Origin: Chryseobacterium indologenes
Lineage (GTDB): Bacteria > Bacteroidota > Bacteroidia > Flavobacteriales > Weeksellaceae
NCBI RefSeq assembly: GCF_001295265.1
Contig: NZ_LJOD01000007.1
Span: 62,001-126,000, forward strand
Direction: 5' to 3'
Length of the DNA stretch: 64,000 bases
Shown piece by piece: positions 53,147 through 63,009 of this stretch. Below the pieces are notes generated by a model. That model was not told the origin of the DNA and did no database searches. It worked only from the letters and a program-made list of their open reading frames with translations. Both the position numbers and the translations under genes were made by a program. Every line of letters begins with the position of its first letter. Within the stretch, counting starts at the first letter, position 1.

Positions 53147-53779
53147 TCATTCACAGTTATTCAGCTGCTTCTGAAATTCCTCAAGATATTTCGCAATATG
53201 AATTCCGTCTGCCAGCCCGTGATGAGCTTCTACAGAGACAGGAAGGTATTTTCTTCCCTCCCGGATACTGAATTTTCCGAAAGTAATTTTCGGAACAGAT
53301 TCTGTACGGTCAAGAGTTGTGGGATGGAGCAAGGCACTAAAAGAGTTCCACGGAATGGTTGTATGTCGGATAAGATCCTTACCCAGCTCACCATTATTAA
53401 GCCTGATCCCTGATGTTTGCTGTACCGCAGCAATTTCTTCCTGCATTGCCGTATTGAAAGTCTTAAAATCCTCCGAAAAATGCATAAATGCAAAGCCAAA
53501 AGTACCATCTGCCCGGCCAATAGTTGTTCCTGCATGAATGGTATCATATAAAACCACATCTCCGTCAACAATTCTCAATTTTAGTTCATCAACAGCATTT
53601 ACCGCCATCATTGATTTATGAAGATAAGACGCAAAAAAAGAATATCTATTTTCCTTGGCATGGCTATAGGCATCAGTACAATCAACTTCAGTTGTAAAAC
53701 CAAAATACGGGCTTGCCATTTTTGAGAAAAATTCAAAATGCTCTCTGCGGTTCCAGCTTTCTATATCGATGATCTTCAT
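53147..53779 (-). CDS. CatA-like chloramphenicol acetyltransferase family protein
   Basis: I begin at MKIIDIESWNRREHFEFF, typical of type A CATs; 9 upstream codons are dropped. The active-site region VSVEAHHGLADGIHIAKYLE keeps the catalytic His in the H-H-x-x-x-D-G motif. NRYSFFASYLHKSMMAVNAV and LIRHTTIPWNSFSALLHPT match structural segments of the CAT trimer. Chromosomal relatives in Chryseobacterium-type bacteria may give low-level chloramphenicol resistance or acetylate other compounds; activity cannot be inferred reliably. Stand-alone gene. Confidence 0.82.
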   Translation of the reverse strand: MKIIDIESWNRREHFEFFSKMASPYFGFTTEVDCTDAYSHAKENRYSFFASYLHKSMMAVNAVDELKLRIVDGDVVLYDTIHAGTTIGRADGTFGFAFMHFSEDFKTFNTAMQEEIAAVQQTSGIRLNNGELGKDLIRHTTIPWNSFSALLHPTTLDRTESVPKITFGKFSIREGRKYLPVSVEAHHGLADGIHIAKYLEEFQKQLNNCE

Positions 53780-53968
53780 TGAATGATTTTTTGCAAATTT
53801 CGTCAAGTTTTGGGATTTTTAAAACTTGCAGGAAATGAAATTAACTTTAAAGCCTCTAAAGTGTTTAAAATAAAAACGGTATGTCTTGCGGCTTTACTCA
53901 CTCAAAATCAGTCGTATCAAAATAGCCTTTGCATTAAATTTATTTTTTAAAACAATCCCAACACTACA

Positions 53969-53996
53969 AAAAATCTGCGCAATCTGACGGCAGATA
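53969..53996. repeat. GCAGAT-type extragenic repeat fragment
   Basis: AAAATCTGCGCAATCTGACG followed by GCAGAT resembles the GCAGATT-rich palindromes at 26.5-26.8 kb. It lies in the 310-base gap before the PPC gene, which otherwise holds nothing that I can identify. Confidence 0.35.
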
Positions 53997-54118
53997 AGCC
54001 TGTTTAAAAAAATTTAATAACTTATTTCAAACAGATATGAGTATTGAAGCACAATTATTGCATTATTTTGCCTGTCAGACTGTTCAAAATTCATAAGAGC
54101 ATCTTAAAGTTCATGGTT

Positions 54119-54574
54119 ATGGAAGTACAAAATTATAAAGGAAAATATTGGTCTGCCAGAAAGGCTGACGGGATCTATATTGTAAGCGTAGAAAACAGAA
54201 GCAGTATTCTGGAAGCTCTCACTGATTTTATTACCGCTCAGAATATTCAGGCCGGAGAAGTTACCGGTATAGGAGCTGTGGATGAGGCAACATTACGTTT
54301 TTTCAGACCTACCGAAAAAAAATATGTTGACAGGACGTTCAAAGAACAGATGGAAATCACCAATATATCAGGAAATGTATCAGAAATAGAAGGAAAACCC
54401 AGCCTTCATCTTCATATCACATTGGGAAGAGAAGATTATACCGCACTGGCAGGACATCTTCTGGATGCCAGAATCTCAGGTGCCGGAGAATTCATATTTT
54501 ATCCGTTAAATACAAGAATCATAAAAATAAAGAATGAAGACGTGGGAATTAATTTCTATGATTTTGAAAGATAA
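54119..54574 (+). CDS. PPC/DUF296 domain protein
   Basis: I start at the ATG giving MEVQNYKGKYWSARKADG; another ATG two codons upstream is equally possible, and the open frame begins at 54044. The 151-residue protein is a single PPC domain (VTGIGAVDEATLRFFRPTEK, LHLHITLGREDYTALAGHL, GAGEFIFYPL), which forms trimers. In plants the domain occurs with AT-hooks; the bacterial stand-alone form has no known function, though nucleotide or DNA binding is proposed. Stand-alone gene. Confidence 0.75.
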   Translation: MEVQNYKGKYWSARKADGIYIVSVENRSSILEALTDFITAQNIQAGEVTGIGAVDEATLRFFRPTEKKYVDRTFKEQMEITNISGNVSEIEGKPSLHLHITLGREDYTALAGHLLDARISGAGEFIFYPLNTRIIKIKNEDVGINFYDFER

Positions 54575-54644
54575 TTTTTCACCTGTTGGAAATGAAGACA
54601 GCCTCCTTCTGCTCTGAATCATTAAAATACCAGGAAGTTCATCA

Positions 54645-55466
54645 TTATGAAATTTTTACCGGGTGAATTTCAGAAGTCGTTACCCCGAACTTTTGTTTAA
54701 AAGCATAATAGAAATGGGAAAGGTTTTCAAAACCCAGATCAAGATAAATATCAGAAGGTTTTTTATTCCGGTGACGGATCAGATAATAGGCCTCTTCCAG
54801 CCTTTTTTCACGGAGCCATTGTTTCGGAGGCATACCAAATACCTTACTGAAATCACGTTTGAATCCTGAAAGGCTCCGTCCGGTAAGTCTGGACATTGTT
54901 TCTACAGGTACATTGAACATGAAATTTTTGTTCATGAATTCCTTCAGATCAATTTTATGAGGTTCTGAAAAATCAAAAAGCAGGTTTCTGAAATCCGGAT
55001 TACTCTGAAGGATCAGTTCTATCGCTTCTTTCACCTTTAAAGCCGCCAGTCTGGGACTTGCTGTTTTTGTCTTGTCAATATAAGGAAGAAGAGACATAAA
55101 ATACCCGCTGAAAAAATGATCCGGCTCGAAAAAGAGTTTGCGGGTATCCGGGAACTTTTCTTCTGCCATAATTCTGTTCTCCGCTGAATACTGCCTGAGT
55201 GTTTCCTGATCAAGGGTAATAGACAGGAACTGGTATTTTTGTTCCTTAGAGGGGTATTTAACCGTCCTGATCAGCTGATTTTTTTTAACCAGAACTACGG
55301 TATTTTCCCTGATAACAGTTTTACCCTTATCATGAAAAGCATGCGTCTCCCCGGAAAGCTGAAACCCAAGGAAATGATCGGGAATAAATTCCTCATGCCC
55401 TCTATATGTTTCAAAGGCACAAGAATAAACCAGTCTGTCAAATACAATTTCGGAAGTTCTTTCCAT
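54645..55466 (-). CDS. AraC-family transcriptional regulator
   Basis: This 273-residue protein has a cupin-like N-terminal sensor (DHFLGFQLSGETHAFHDKGK) and a C-terminal AraC HTH (VPVETMSRLTGRSLSGFKRD, KPSDIYLDLGFENLSHFYYA). It is transcribed in the same direction as the downstream-lying GlcG/HbpS and SDR genes but 270 bases from them. It may regulate that pair. Confidence 0.85.
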   Translation of the reverse strand: MERTSEIVFDRLVYSCAFETYRGHEEFIPDHFLGFQLSGETHAFHDKGKTVIRENTVVLVKKNQLIRTVKYPSKEQKYQFLSITLDQETLRQYSAENRIMAEEKFPDTRKLFFEPDHFFSGYFMSLLPYIDKTKTASPRLAALKVKEAIELILQSNPDFRNLLFDFSEPHKIDLKEFMNKNFMFNVPVETMSRLTGRSLSGFKRDFSKVFGMPPKQWLREKRLEEAYYLIRHRNKKPSDIYLDLGFENLSHFYYAFKQKFGVTTSEIHPVKIS

Positions 55467-55540
55467 AATACAAATATCTGAAATTAATAGATTGGAGAGA
55501 CTTAAAATAATCTGAATCCGGGTTAAAGAAGTGTAAACTT

Positions 55541-55572
55541 AAGGATGGAAGATGGAGCTGGAAGTTACTTTT
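55541..55572. repeat. Interspersed short repeat (copy 2)
   Basis: AAGGATGGAAGATGGAGCTG followed by GAAGTTACTTTT matches 22420-22460. It sits in the gene-free stretch upstream of the AraC gene. Confidence 0.5.
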
Positions 55573-55735
55573 TATTATAGATATTGAAGCGCACTATAAA
55601 ATCAAATTACCATAAAAGATCAATATTTATTATTCACGACCTTCATAATTCCCCTCTTCAGGCTTCAAGCCCTGCATCAATCGGAAATCCTTATTCAGAA
55701 CTTAGATTAAAAAGCTCTCCAATCATTTCAAATTA

Positions 55736-56137
55736 TCAGGCTATAATTGCGGCACCAGCCTCAGCAATCCCTTTATCCTGTTCCGGGGTACCGCCTGAAA
55801 CTCCTATTGCTCCTATCACTTTACTGTCTGCATCTTTGATGATGATTCCTCCGGCAAGTGTTAAAAGCCCGTCATTGGTATTCAGCATCCCGTAACCATG
55901 CATTCCAGCTCCTGAGATGATATCTCCCATAACATCGCTGTCAGCCCCGAATAAAATGGCTGTTTTTGCTTTTTTAACGGCAAAATCTATGACACCGCAC
56001 ACACTGTCCAGTCTGGCAAACGCCATTAAGTATCCTCCGGAATCCACTACAGCAATGCTCACCGGGATACCTGTAGATCCTGCTTTTTCCACAGCGGCAC
56101 TCAGGACTTTTTGCGCTAAATTATGATTCATACTCAT
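55736..56137 (-). CDS. GlcG/HbpS-family heme-binding-like protein
   Basis: This 133-residue protein is a single GlcG/HbpS domain: VSIAVVDSGGYLMAFARLDS, AVKKAKTAILFGAD and LAGGIIIKDADSKVIGAIGV SGGTPEQD near the C-terminus. Some members bind heme or cobalamin. No signal peptide, so cytosolic. It starts 3 bases after the SDR stop and is cotranscribed with it; a joint role is unknown. Confidence 0.8.
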   Translation of the reverse strand: MSMNHNLAQKVLSAAVEKAGSTGIPVSIAVVDSGGYLMAFARLDSVCGVIDFAVKKAKTAILFGADSDVMGDIISGAGMHGYGMLNTNDGLLTLAGGIIIKDADSKVIGAIGVSGGTPEQDKGIAEAGAAIIA

Positions 56138-56140
56138 CTG

Positions 56141-56932
56141 TTAGCTTTTTGCTGCCCAGGCATCTGCCTGAAGCTGTTTAACAAAATCTTCAGTTTCCTT
56201 AGGATGTACATTCCTGAAATTGCTGTTGTCATCCAAGGCTACATTCACAATGACTTCCGCCATAGATTGCGGATCCAATTGATGAGCCAGAGATCCCGCA
56301 GCTCCGTCAAAAGCAGACTCAGGAGTAAAGTTCACTTTCGGATCATACCAGCGGAAAATAGAATCCACTCCCCTGTCGTTAAACCCGGTTCCGAATACTC
56401 CGGGATTGCAGGTTGCAATTTTGATATTGAAAGGAGCCAATTCTGTTTTCAATCCTTCAGCAATAGATTCCAGAGCATGTTTGGAAGCACAATAGGCTGC
56501 CACATAAGGAACAGTCCACAAACCACCCATTGAAGAGGTAAAGACAATCTTTCCGGCTTTTTTATTTTCAACAAACTTTCTGATAAATCCCTGAGCCAGC
56601 TCGAGTGCACCAAAGACATTAATTTCAAACATAGAACGGATCAGATCAACAGGCTGTTCAGCAATAGGACCACCTTCCATAATTCCGGCATTGCTGATCA
56701 GAATATCAATGTCATATTTTTTTAAAATATAAGCAATATCTCTCGGATTGGTTACGTCCAGCTTATCCGCAGTCATTGCAATTCCCTGTTCTTCAGATTC
56801 ACGGATCAGGTCGCTCATCTGAGGATAGGTTTGTGCAGTGGCAATAACTTTGTGTCCTTTTTGGGCAAGATCAAAAGCGGCAATTTTTCCGAAACCGCTT
56901 GCTGCACCTGTAATTAAAATAGTTTTGCTCAT
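56141..56932 (-). CDS. SDR family oxidoreductase
   Basis: This 263-residue classical SDR has ITGAASGFGKIAAFDLA at the N-terminus, ISNAG instead of NNAG at about residue 81, TSSMGG for the catalytic Ser and YCASKHALE as the active site. The substrate is unknown. First gene of the pair with the GlcG/HbpS gene. It is divergent from the DNA-repair operon with 210 bases between. Confidence 0.85.
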   Translation of the reverse strand: MSKTILITGAASGFGKIAAFDLAQKGHKVIATAQTYPQMSDLIRESEEQGIAMTADKLDVTNPRDIAYILKKYDIDILISNAGIMEGGPIAEQPVDLIRSMFEINVFGALELAQGFIRKFVENKKAGKIVFTSSMGGLWTVPYVAAYCASKHALESIAEGLKTELAPFNIKIATCNPGVFGTGFNDRGVDSIFRWYDPKVNFTPESAFDGAAGSLAHQLDPQSMAEVIVNVALDDNSNFRNVHPKETEDFVKQLQADAWAAKS

Positions 56933-57142
56933 TGTTGTTTTTTTATTGAGTTACAGATACAAAGATCAGGCTTACAGGATACACTTATATTGGTGGAAAG
57001 TTCAATGTTCTGTTGTTGAAAAGTCCATTTTCCCAAAAAACAGAAGACATACTGTACTATTATTTCCCATACTGAAAGAATATCCGGGATTTGTCTTAAT
57101 TTGGTGAGATTTTTGAATGTAAAATATAAACCAATCACCCCA

Positions 57143-58165
57143 TTGAAACTAATCACATTCACTAAAAAAGGAATCTACTGTCCGCAAGGAAAGTTTTATA
57201 TTGATCCCTGGAGGCCTGTAGATATGGCCATTATCACGCACGGACACGCTGATCATGCCCGATGGGGAATGAAAAAATACCTGTGCCATCATTTTACCAA
57301 ACCTGTTCTTTACCAGAGAATCGGACCGGATATTGACTGTCAGGGTGTAGAATACGGAGAGCCAGTACATATCAATGGCGTAAAGGTATCCCTCCATCCG
57401 GCAGGCCATATCATCGGGTCGGCTCAGATAAGGCTGGAATATAAAGGATTTGTAACAGTTGTTTCAGGGGATTATAAAGTACAGGATGACGGTTTGAGCA
57501 CCCCATTCGAGTTGGTACGCTGCAACGAATTTGTTACAGAAAGCACTTTCGGCCTGCCCATTTATAACTGGATGGAAGTGGATGACCTTAATAAAAAGCT
57601 TCAAAGCTGGGTACTGAAAAATCAGGAAAACTCAAAAACCTCTGTATTCATAGGATACTCTTTAGGAAAGGCACAGCGCATTATGAAAGCCGTTGAAGGC
57701 CTTGGAAAAGCATATGTGCACTATTCTATCGGAAAACTGAATGAGGCATTTGAAGCATCGGGCATTCATCTTCCTGAGTATCAGATTGCAGACTTCAGGG
57801 AAAATGTTAAGGAGCTACAGCATGAGATTGTGATTGTTCCGCCCGCTTTGCTGGACAGCAATATCATCAGAAAAATACCGGATGCAGCCACTGCCATTTG
57901 TTCAGGATGGATGCAGGTACGGGGTGCCAGAAGATGGCGCAGTGCGGATGCCGGATTTGCCATAAGCGACCATGCAGACTGGAAAGGGCTTTTGCAGGCC
58001 GTAAAAGCAACGGAAGCGGAAAAAGTACATGTAACGCACGGACAGACCGAAATTTTCTCAAAATACCTGAACGAAATCGGGATTAAGGCTGATGTGATAG
58101 AAACTCTCTTCGGTGAAGATGAAGAGGAAGCTGAAAAAGAAATTATTGAAAATCCGGAATCATGA
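57143..58165 (+). CDS. Ligase-associated MBL-fold DNA exonuclease
   Basis: I start at TTG 57143 (reading M-KLITFTKKGIYCPQGKFY), the usual beginning of this family; an earlier TTG at 57101 would add 14 unconserved residues. The metal motif is THGHADHARWG and further ligands follow in HPAGHIIGSAQ and SGDYKV. The beta-CASP segment continues with FIGYSLGKAQR. Such proteins occur only in operons with an ATP-dependent ligase, an Lhr helicase and PdeM, and probably trim DNA ends for repair. It overlaps the ligase start by four bases. Confidence 0.9.
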   Translation: MKLITFTKKGIYCPQGKFYIDPWRPVDMAIITHGHADHARWGMKKYLCHHFTKPVLYQRIGPDIDCQGVEYGEPVHINGVKVSLHPAGHIIGSAQIRLEYKGFVTVVSGDYKVQDDGLSTPFELVRCNEFVTESTFGLPIYNWMEVDDLNKKLQSWVLKNQENSKTSVFIGYSLGKAQRIMKAVEGLGKAYVHYSIGKLNEAFEASGIHLPEYQIADFRENVKELQHEIVIVPPALLDSNIIRKIPDAATAICSGWMQVRGARRWRSADAGFAISDHADWKGLLQAVKATEAEKVHVTHGQTEIFSKYLNEIGIKADVIETLFGEDEEEAEKEIIENPES

Positions 58166-59742
58166 AACACTTTGCAGATCTGATTAATGCATTGGAAACG
58201 ACCAATAAGACTAATGCTAAAATTGAAGCAATCATGGATTATCTGGAACGCGCCCCGGATGAGGATAAAGTATGGTTTATTGCTCTGTTTACCGGAAAAA
58301 GGCCAAAACGGAATGTCAATACCAATTTTATGAAAGAATGGGCACTGGAAATTACACAGCTGCCATTCTGGCTCTTTCAGGAATCTTATTCTTCTGTGGG
58401 CGATCTGGGGGAAACACTTTCCCTGATTCTGCCTCCACCTGAACAGAAAATTGAACAGTCCCTATCTGAATGGATGACAGAAATCCTTCATTTAAAGGAT
58501 AAAACAGAAGCAGAGAAAAAAGAATTTGTACTGCGATCCTGGAACGGACTGGATTATACAGAAAGGTTAATTTTTAACAAATTGCTGGGTGGAAGCTTTC
58601 GTATAGGAGTCTCAGACAAAACGCTGATCAATGCCCTCACGAAATTTTCAGGACAGGAAACCAGTACCCTCACTCACAGTCTGACAGGGAAATGGCAACC
58701 CGGTGAAATATCATTCCGGGAACTCATTTCCGCAGAAAAAGTTAATCCTGATAATTCAAAACCTTATCCTTTCTGCCTGGCTTATCCACTTGAAAAAGAG
58801 CTAAATGATCTCGGAAATTCCGAAGACTGGCAAATTGAATATAAATGGGACGGAATTCGCGGACAGATCATCAGAAGGAATGAAGAAGTCTTTATATGGT
58901 CGCGGGGTGAAGAGCTGGTGACTGAGCAGTTTCCTGAAATCAGGGATGCTGTAAAAGCCATGAAAGGAAGCTTCGTTTTAGATGGAGAAATACTTGCAGT
59001 AAAGGATGATAACATATTAAATTTTAACGAGTTACAAAAGAGATTAAACAGGAAAACTTTAACTAAAAAAATGTTGACTGATATTCCGATTGAAGTTTTT
59101 GTGTATGATCTTTTAGAGCTTGAAGGAACTGATCTCCGCGAAAAACCTATGAACGCCAGAAGAGCTATGCTGGAAGAGTTATTACTGAATGAACAGCCCG
59201 AAAAAATCAGAATTTCACAGACCATAGCATTCAAACACTGGAATGAACTGGACAGGATCCGTGAAGAATCCAGGGAGATCAACAGCGAAGGGCTGATGCT
59301 GAAACAAAAAAACTCACCTTATCATGCCGGAAGAAAAAAAGGCGACTGGTGGAAATGGAAAGTAAGTCCGCTGACCATTGATGCAGTGCTCATTTATGCC
59401 CAGAAAGGAAGCGGCAGACGGAGCGCTTATTATACCGACTATACTTTTGCAGTAAAAAACGGAGATTCTTTAGTGACCATCGCGAAAGCGTATTCCGGGC
59501 TTACGGATAAAGAGATTATGGAGGTGAGTAAATTTGTCAATAAAAATGCCATTGAAAAATTCGGGCCTGTGCGGACGGTAAAAGCTGAGCTGGTATTTGA
59601 AATTGCTTTTGAAGGCATAGGATTCAGCAGCAGGCATAAAAGCGGGGTTGCCCTTAGGTTTCCCCGGATTGTACGATGGCGGAAAGATAAAACCGTGGAT
59701 GAAATTGATGACCTTGAAGAAATAAAAAAACTGATCCAGTAA
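58162..59742 (+). CDS. ATP-dependent DNA ligase
   Basis: This 526-residue ligase has an N-terminal helical domain (1-200), the nucleotidyl motif KWDGIRG with the AMP-accepting lysine at 228, then WSRGEELVTEQFP, FVLDGEILA, EGLMLKQKNSPYHAGRKKGD and WWKWK for motifs III-V. It seals nicks using ATP and is separate from the replicative NAD-dependent LigA. Start ATG overlaps the exonuclease stop (ATGA), showing coupled translation. It is the second gene of the four-gene repair operon. Confidence 0.95.
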   Translation: MKHFADLINALETTNKTNAKIEAIMDYLERAPDEDKVWFIALFTGKRPKRNVNTNFMKEWALEITQLPFWLFQESYSSVGDLGETLSLILPPPEQKIEQSLSEWMTEILHLKDKTEAEKKEFVLRSWNGLDYTERLIFNKLLGGSFRIGVSDKTLINALTKFSGQETSTLTHSLTGKWQPGEISFRELISAEKVNPDNSKPYPFCLAYPLEKELNDLGNSEDWQIEYKWDGIRGQIIRRNEEVFIWSRGEELVTEQFPEIRDAVKAMKGSFVLDGEILAVKDDNILNFNELQKRLNRKTLTKKMLTDIPIEVFVYDLLELEGTDLREKPMNARRAMLEELLLNEQPEKIRISQTIAFKHWNELDRIREESREINSEGLMLKQKNSPYHAGRKKGDWWKWKVSPLTIDAVLIYAQKGSGRRSAYYTDYTFAVKNGDSLVTIAKAYSGLTDKEIMEVSKFVNKNAIEKFGPVRTVKAELVFEIAFEGIGFSSRHKSGVALRFPRIVRWRKDKTVDEIDDLEEIKKLIQ

Positions 59743-59743
59743 T

Positions 59744-62197
59744 TTGAATACATTTGAAAATACCAACGGCTATAAAGTCATCCGGCAGTGGATGGCCGGG
59801 AAAGGTATTGCTCCTTTTAAATTTCAGACAGATACCTGGCGCAAATTCGGAAACGGCTACAGCGGAATGGTAGTAGCACCTACAGGATTCGGAAAGACAT
59901 TTTCGGTATTCCTGGCATTGGTTTCAGATTTTATGAACCATCCTGAAAAGTATAAAAAAGGACTGAAAATGATCTGGATTACTCCGCTCCGCTCCCTCTC
60001 AAAAGATATTGCCAAAGCCATGGAAGAAGCCATGAATGAGATTGGACTGGACTGGACCGTCGGAGTAAGAAATGGTGATACCGATCCCAAAGTAAGACAG
60101 CAGCAGATAAGAAATATGCCTGAAATTCTCGTCGTTACTCCGGAAAGCCTTCACCTGCTTTTAGGACAGAAAAATCACAGCCGGTTTTTTCAGGATCTGA
60201 AGTGTACCGCAGTAGATGAATGGCATGAACTGCTGGGTTCCAAACGCGGAGTGATGACAGAGCTGGCCATTTCCCAATTAAGAAAATATGCACCCGGTAT
60301 GAAAATCTGGGGAATTACCGCAACCATAGGAAATCTGGATGAAGCTATGGAAGTTCTGATTCCTTACGACATCAAAAAAACCAAAATCACCGCCAAAGAG
60401 CATAAAAAAATCGAAATACTGGCTGTTTTTCCTGACGAAGTGGAGGTTCTCCCATGGGCAGGACATCTGGGCGCAAAACTGGCGGATAAAATTGTTCCGG
60501 TTATCCTTGGATCAACCTCTGCCATTGTTTTTACCAATACACGAAGCCAGAGTGAAATGTGGTATCAGCTGTTGCTGAATGCCTATCCGGATTTTGCAGG
60601 CCAGATCGCTATCCACCACAGCTCTATTGATGCCCATCTCCGGATCTGGATTGAAGAGAATTTAAGCAACGGAAAACTGAAGGCCGTAGTCTCTACTTCC
60701 TCTCTGGATCTCGGGGTAGATTTTAAGCCTGTGGATACTGTTATCCAGATTGGCTCAGCCAAAGGGGTTGCCCGGTTTCTGCAGCGTGCCGGACGAAGCG
60801 GCCACTCCCCTTTTGAAACGTCAACAATCTACTGCGTCCCTACTCACTCCCTGGAATTGATTGAAGTTTCTGCATTAAAAGAAGCGGTAAAACAGAAAGT
60901 AACGGAACCCCGAGAGCCTCAGGTATTATGCTTTGACGTGCTGGTGCAGTTCCTGATGACCTTAGCTGTAGGAGACGGCTTCTATCCAGAAGCAACCTAC
61001 GAAAGGATCAGAAAAGTATATGCTTTCCGGGAAATCACGGATGAAGAATGGAAAAGCTGCCTTGATTTCCTCACCATCGGAGGAAGTGTCTTAAAAAGCT
61101 ATGAAGAATTCCATAAAATTGTCATTATGGAAGACGAACTGCATAAAGTGACATCAAGGAAGATTGCAATGCTCCATCGTATGAATATGGGGGTTATCGT
61201 AAGCGATGCCATGCTGAAAGTAAAATTCATTTCAGGCGGTTATATTGGTATGGTAGAGGAATATTTTATTTCAAAACTAAAAAAAGAAGAAAAGTTTATC
61301 CTGGCAGGGCGTACCCTTGAAGTGGTCATGATAAAAGACATGACGGTCTATGTAAGGGCAGCCAAAGGAAAGGCATTTGCACCTAGCTATCTGGGTGGAA
61401 GGCTTCCTTTAAGCTCTGATCTGGGACATTTTTTAAGAGAAAAGCTATCTCATGCCCTGAACCCCAAAACTTCTGAAAAAGAGCTGAAGTTTCTGCATCC
61501 GCTTCTGGTACGGCAGGAAAAGAACTCCCATATTCCCAAAGAAGATGAATTTCTGGTGGAAATGATTAAAAACAGAGAAGGCTATCACCTGTTTATGTAT
61601 CCTTTTGAAGGACGTCTTGTGCATGAAGTAATGGCAGCCCTTATGGCTTACCGCATTTCAAAGCTGGCCCCGATCTCTTTTTCCATGGCGATGAATGATT
61701 ACGGCTTTGAACTGTTCAGTGACAAGGAAATCCCTTTGAATGAAGAAAACCTTCATGCTGTCTTAACCCGGGAAAACCTGATGAATGATGTGATTGCCAG
61801 TATTAATTCGGCGGAAATGGCCAGAAGAAAATTCAGGGATATTGCAGTGATCTCCGGAATGGTGATCCAGAATTATGCAGGAAAACAGCGTTCCAATAAA
61901 TCATTGCAAAGTTCTGCCGGACTGATTTTTAAAGTCCTTGAAGATCATGATCCCAATCATTTTCTGGTAAGGCAGGCTTATACGGAGGTTTTCAATATAC
62001 AGCTTCAGGAACAGCGATTGGTGGAAGCTTTCAAAAGAATAGAAAAATCAAAAATTATTTTAAAATATTCCAATACCTTTACCCCGCTCAGCTTCCCGAT
62101 CAAAGTAGACAGCCTTAGGCAGACCTTATCCAGTGAAAGCCTCGATGCCAGGATCAGGAAAATGGTAGAACAGGCCGGAAAAAATATTTTGTTGTGA
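59744..62197 (+). CDS. lhr: Ligase-associated Lhr-type DEXH-box helicase
   Basis: This 817-residue helicase starts with TTG one base after the ligase stop. Walker A is PTGFGKTFS (46-54), DEWH follows at about 163, and STSSLDLGVDFKPVD plus RAGRSGHSP are the later motifs. It belongs to the Lhr core family with the typical winged-helix and beta-barrel extension, here without the long C-terminal Lhr tail. It is distinct from the helicase of the TerB-C operon at 48 kb (different context and motifs). Likely 3'-5' helicase in repair with the ligase and exonuclease. Confidence 0.93.
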   Translation: MNTFENTNGYKVIRQWMAGKGIAPFKFQTDTWRKFGNGYSGMVVAPTGFGKTFSVFLALVSDFMNHPEKYKKGLKMIWITPLRSLSKDIAKAMEEAMNEIGLDWTVGVRNGDTDPKVRQQQIRNMPEILVVTPESLHLLLGQKNHSRFFQDLKCTAVDEWHELLGSKRGVMTELAISQLRKYAPGMKIWGITATIGNLDEAMEVLIPYDIKKTKITAKEHKKIEILAVFPDEVEVLPWAGHLGAKLADKIVPVILGSTSAIVFTNTRSQSEMWYQLLLNAYPDFAGQIAIHHSSIDAHLRIWIEENLSNGKLKAVVSTSSLDLGVDFKPVDTVIQIGSAKGVARFLQRAGRSGHSPFETSTIYCVPTHSLELIEVSALKEAVKQKVTEPREPQVLCFDVLVQFLMTLAVGDGFYPEATYERIRKVYAFREITDEEWKSCLDFLTIGGSVLKSYEEFHKIVIMEDELHKVTSRKIAMLHRMNMGVIVSDAMLKVKFISGGYIGMVEEYFISKLKKEEKFILAGRTLEVVMIKDMTVYVRAAKGKAFAPSYLGGRLPLSSDLGHFLREKLSHALNPKTSEKELKFLHPLLVRQEKNSHIPKEDEFLVEMIKNREGYHLFMYPFEGRLVHEVMAALMAYRISKLAPISFSMAMNDYGFELFSDKEIPLNEENLHAVLTRENLMNDVIASINSAEMARRKFRDIAVISGMVIQNYAGKQRSNKSLQSSAGLIFKVLEDHDPNHFLVRQAYTEVFNIQLQEQRLVEAFKRIEKSKIILKYSNTFTPLSFPIKVDSLRQTLSSESLDARIRKMVEQAGKNILL

Positions 62198-62306
62198 ATA
62201 AGTCAATAGCTAATTAATTTTGCTATCAATTTTTATTATTTGAAAATCATTGACGATTGACTCATGAAGTAAAATCCACCATTGACATTTTTAATCATTT
62301 ACAGTC

Positions 62307-62951
62307 TTGAATATTGCAGTAAAAAATATCAGCATCAACACCGAAGTCTTCACATTAACCAATCAGCGTGCAGCGTTCTGGAAAAGAGAAAAAGCATTAA
62401 TCCTGTCTGACCTTCATATCGGGAAAACGGCTCATTTCCGGAAAAATGGTATTGCGCTGGCCAATCATATCATGAAAAGCGATCTGGAAAGGCTGTCTGT
62501 TCTCATAGAATATTTTAACCCTGAAAAATTTATTGTTGTGGGCGATCTGCTCCATGCCGGAGATAATTCTGATGTGGATGAGTTCTGCCGATGGAGAAAC
62601 CGGTATCCCGGTCTTTTATTTTATCTTATTGAAGGAAACCATGACCGGATTACAGAATCTCTGGAACGAAAATTATGCCTGAATTTCAGGGCTGAATTTC
62701 TACAGATTGATGACTTCGTTTTCATTCATGATTTTGATAAAACACGATCGGAATTCCAGATCACCGGTCATATTCATCCGGGAGTTGTTTTGAATTCTTC
62801 TGTAAAAAGCTTCAGACTTCCCTGTTTTGTACAAACTTCCGGACAGCTTCTCCTGCCTGCGTTCAGTGAATTTACCGGACTGGATACCCAAAATATCCCG
62901 AAAGGCGGAAAGTTTTTTGTGTTTACAGATTCTGAAATTCATGAAATTTAA
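62307..62951 (+). CDS. pdeM: Ligase-associated DNA damage response endonuclease PdeM
   Basis: This 214-residue calcineurin-like phosphoesterase has LILSDLHIGKTAHFRKNG, VVGDLLHAGDN, IEGNHDRI and ITGHIHPG, the four metal-binding blocks of the PdeM family. It starts with TTG. It is the last gene of the repair operon, 109 bases after the helicase stop, and probably hydrolyses DNA phosphodiester bonds during repair. Confidence 0.9.
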   Translation: MNIAVKNISINTEVFTLTNQRAAFWKREKALILSDLHIGKTAHFRKNGIALANHIMKSDLERLSVLIEYFNPEKFIVVGDLLHAGDNSDVDEFCRWRNRYPGLLFYLIEGNHDRITESLERKLCLNFRAEFLQIDDFVFIHDFDKTRSEFQITGHIHPGVVLNSSVKSFRLPCFVQTSGQLLLPAFSEFTGLDTQNIPKGGKFFVFTDSEIHEI

Positions 62952-63009
62952 GATCTGTCCTATCCGCTGGAGAAAATAATAAATGATCTTCCTGGCTCCA
63001 TCTTTCCCT

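Noticed and set aside
53068..53413. Two plus-strand ORFs overlapping the CAT gene
   Set aside because: Both lie antisense to a gene with clear catalytic motifs and show no domain features.
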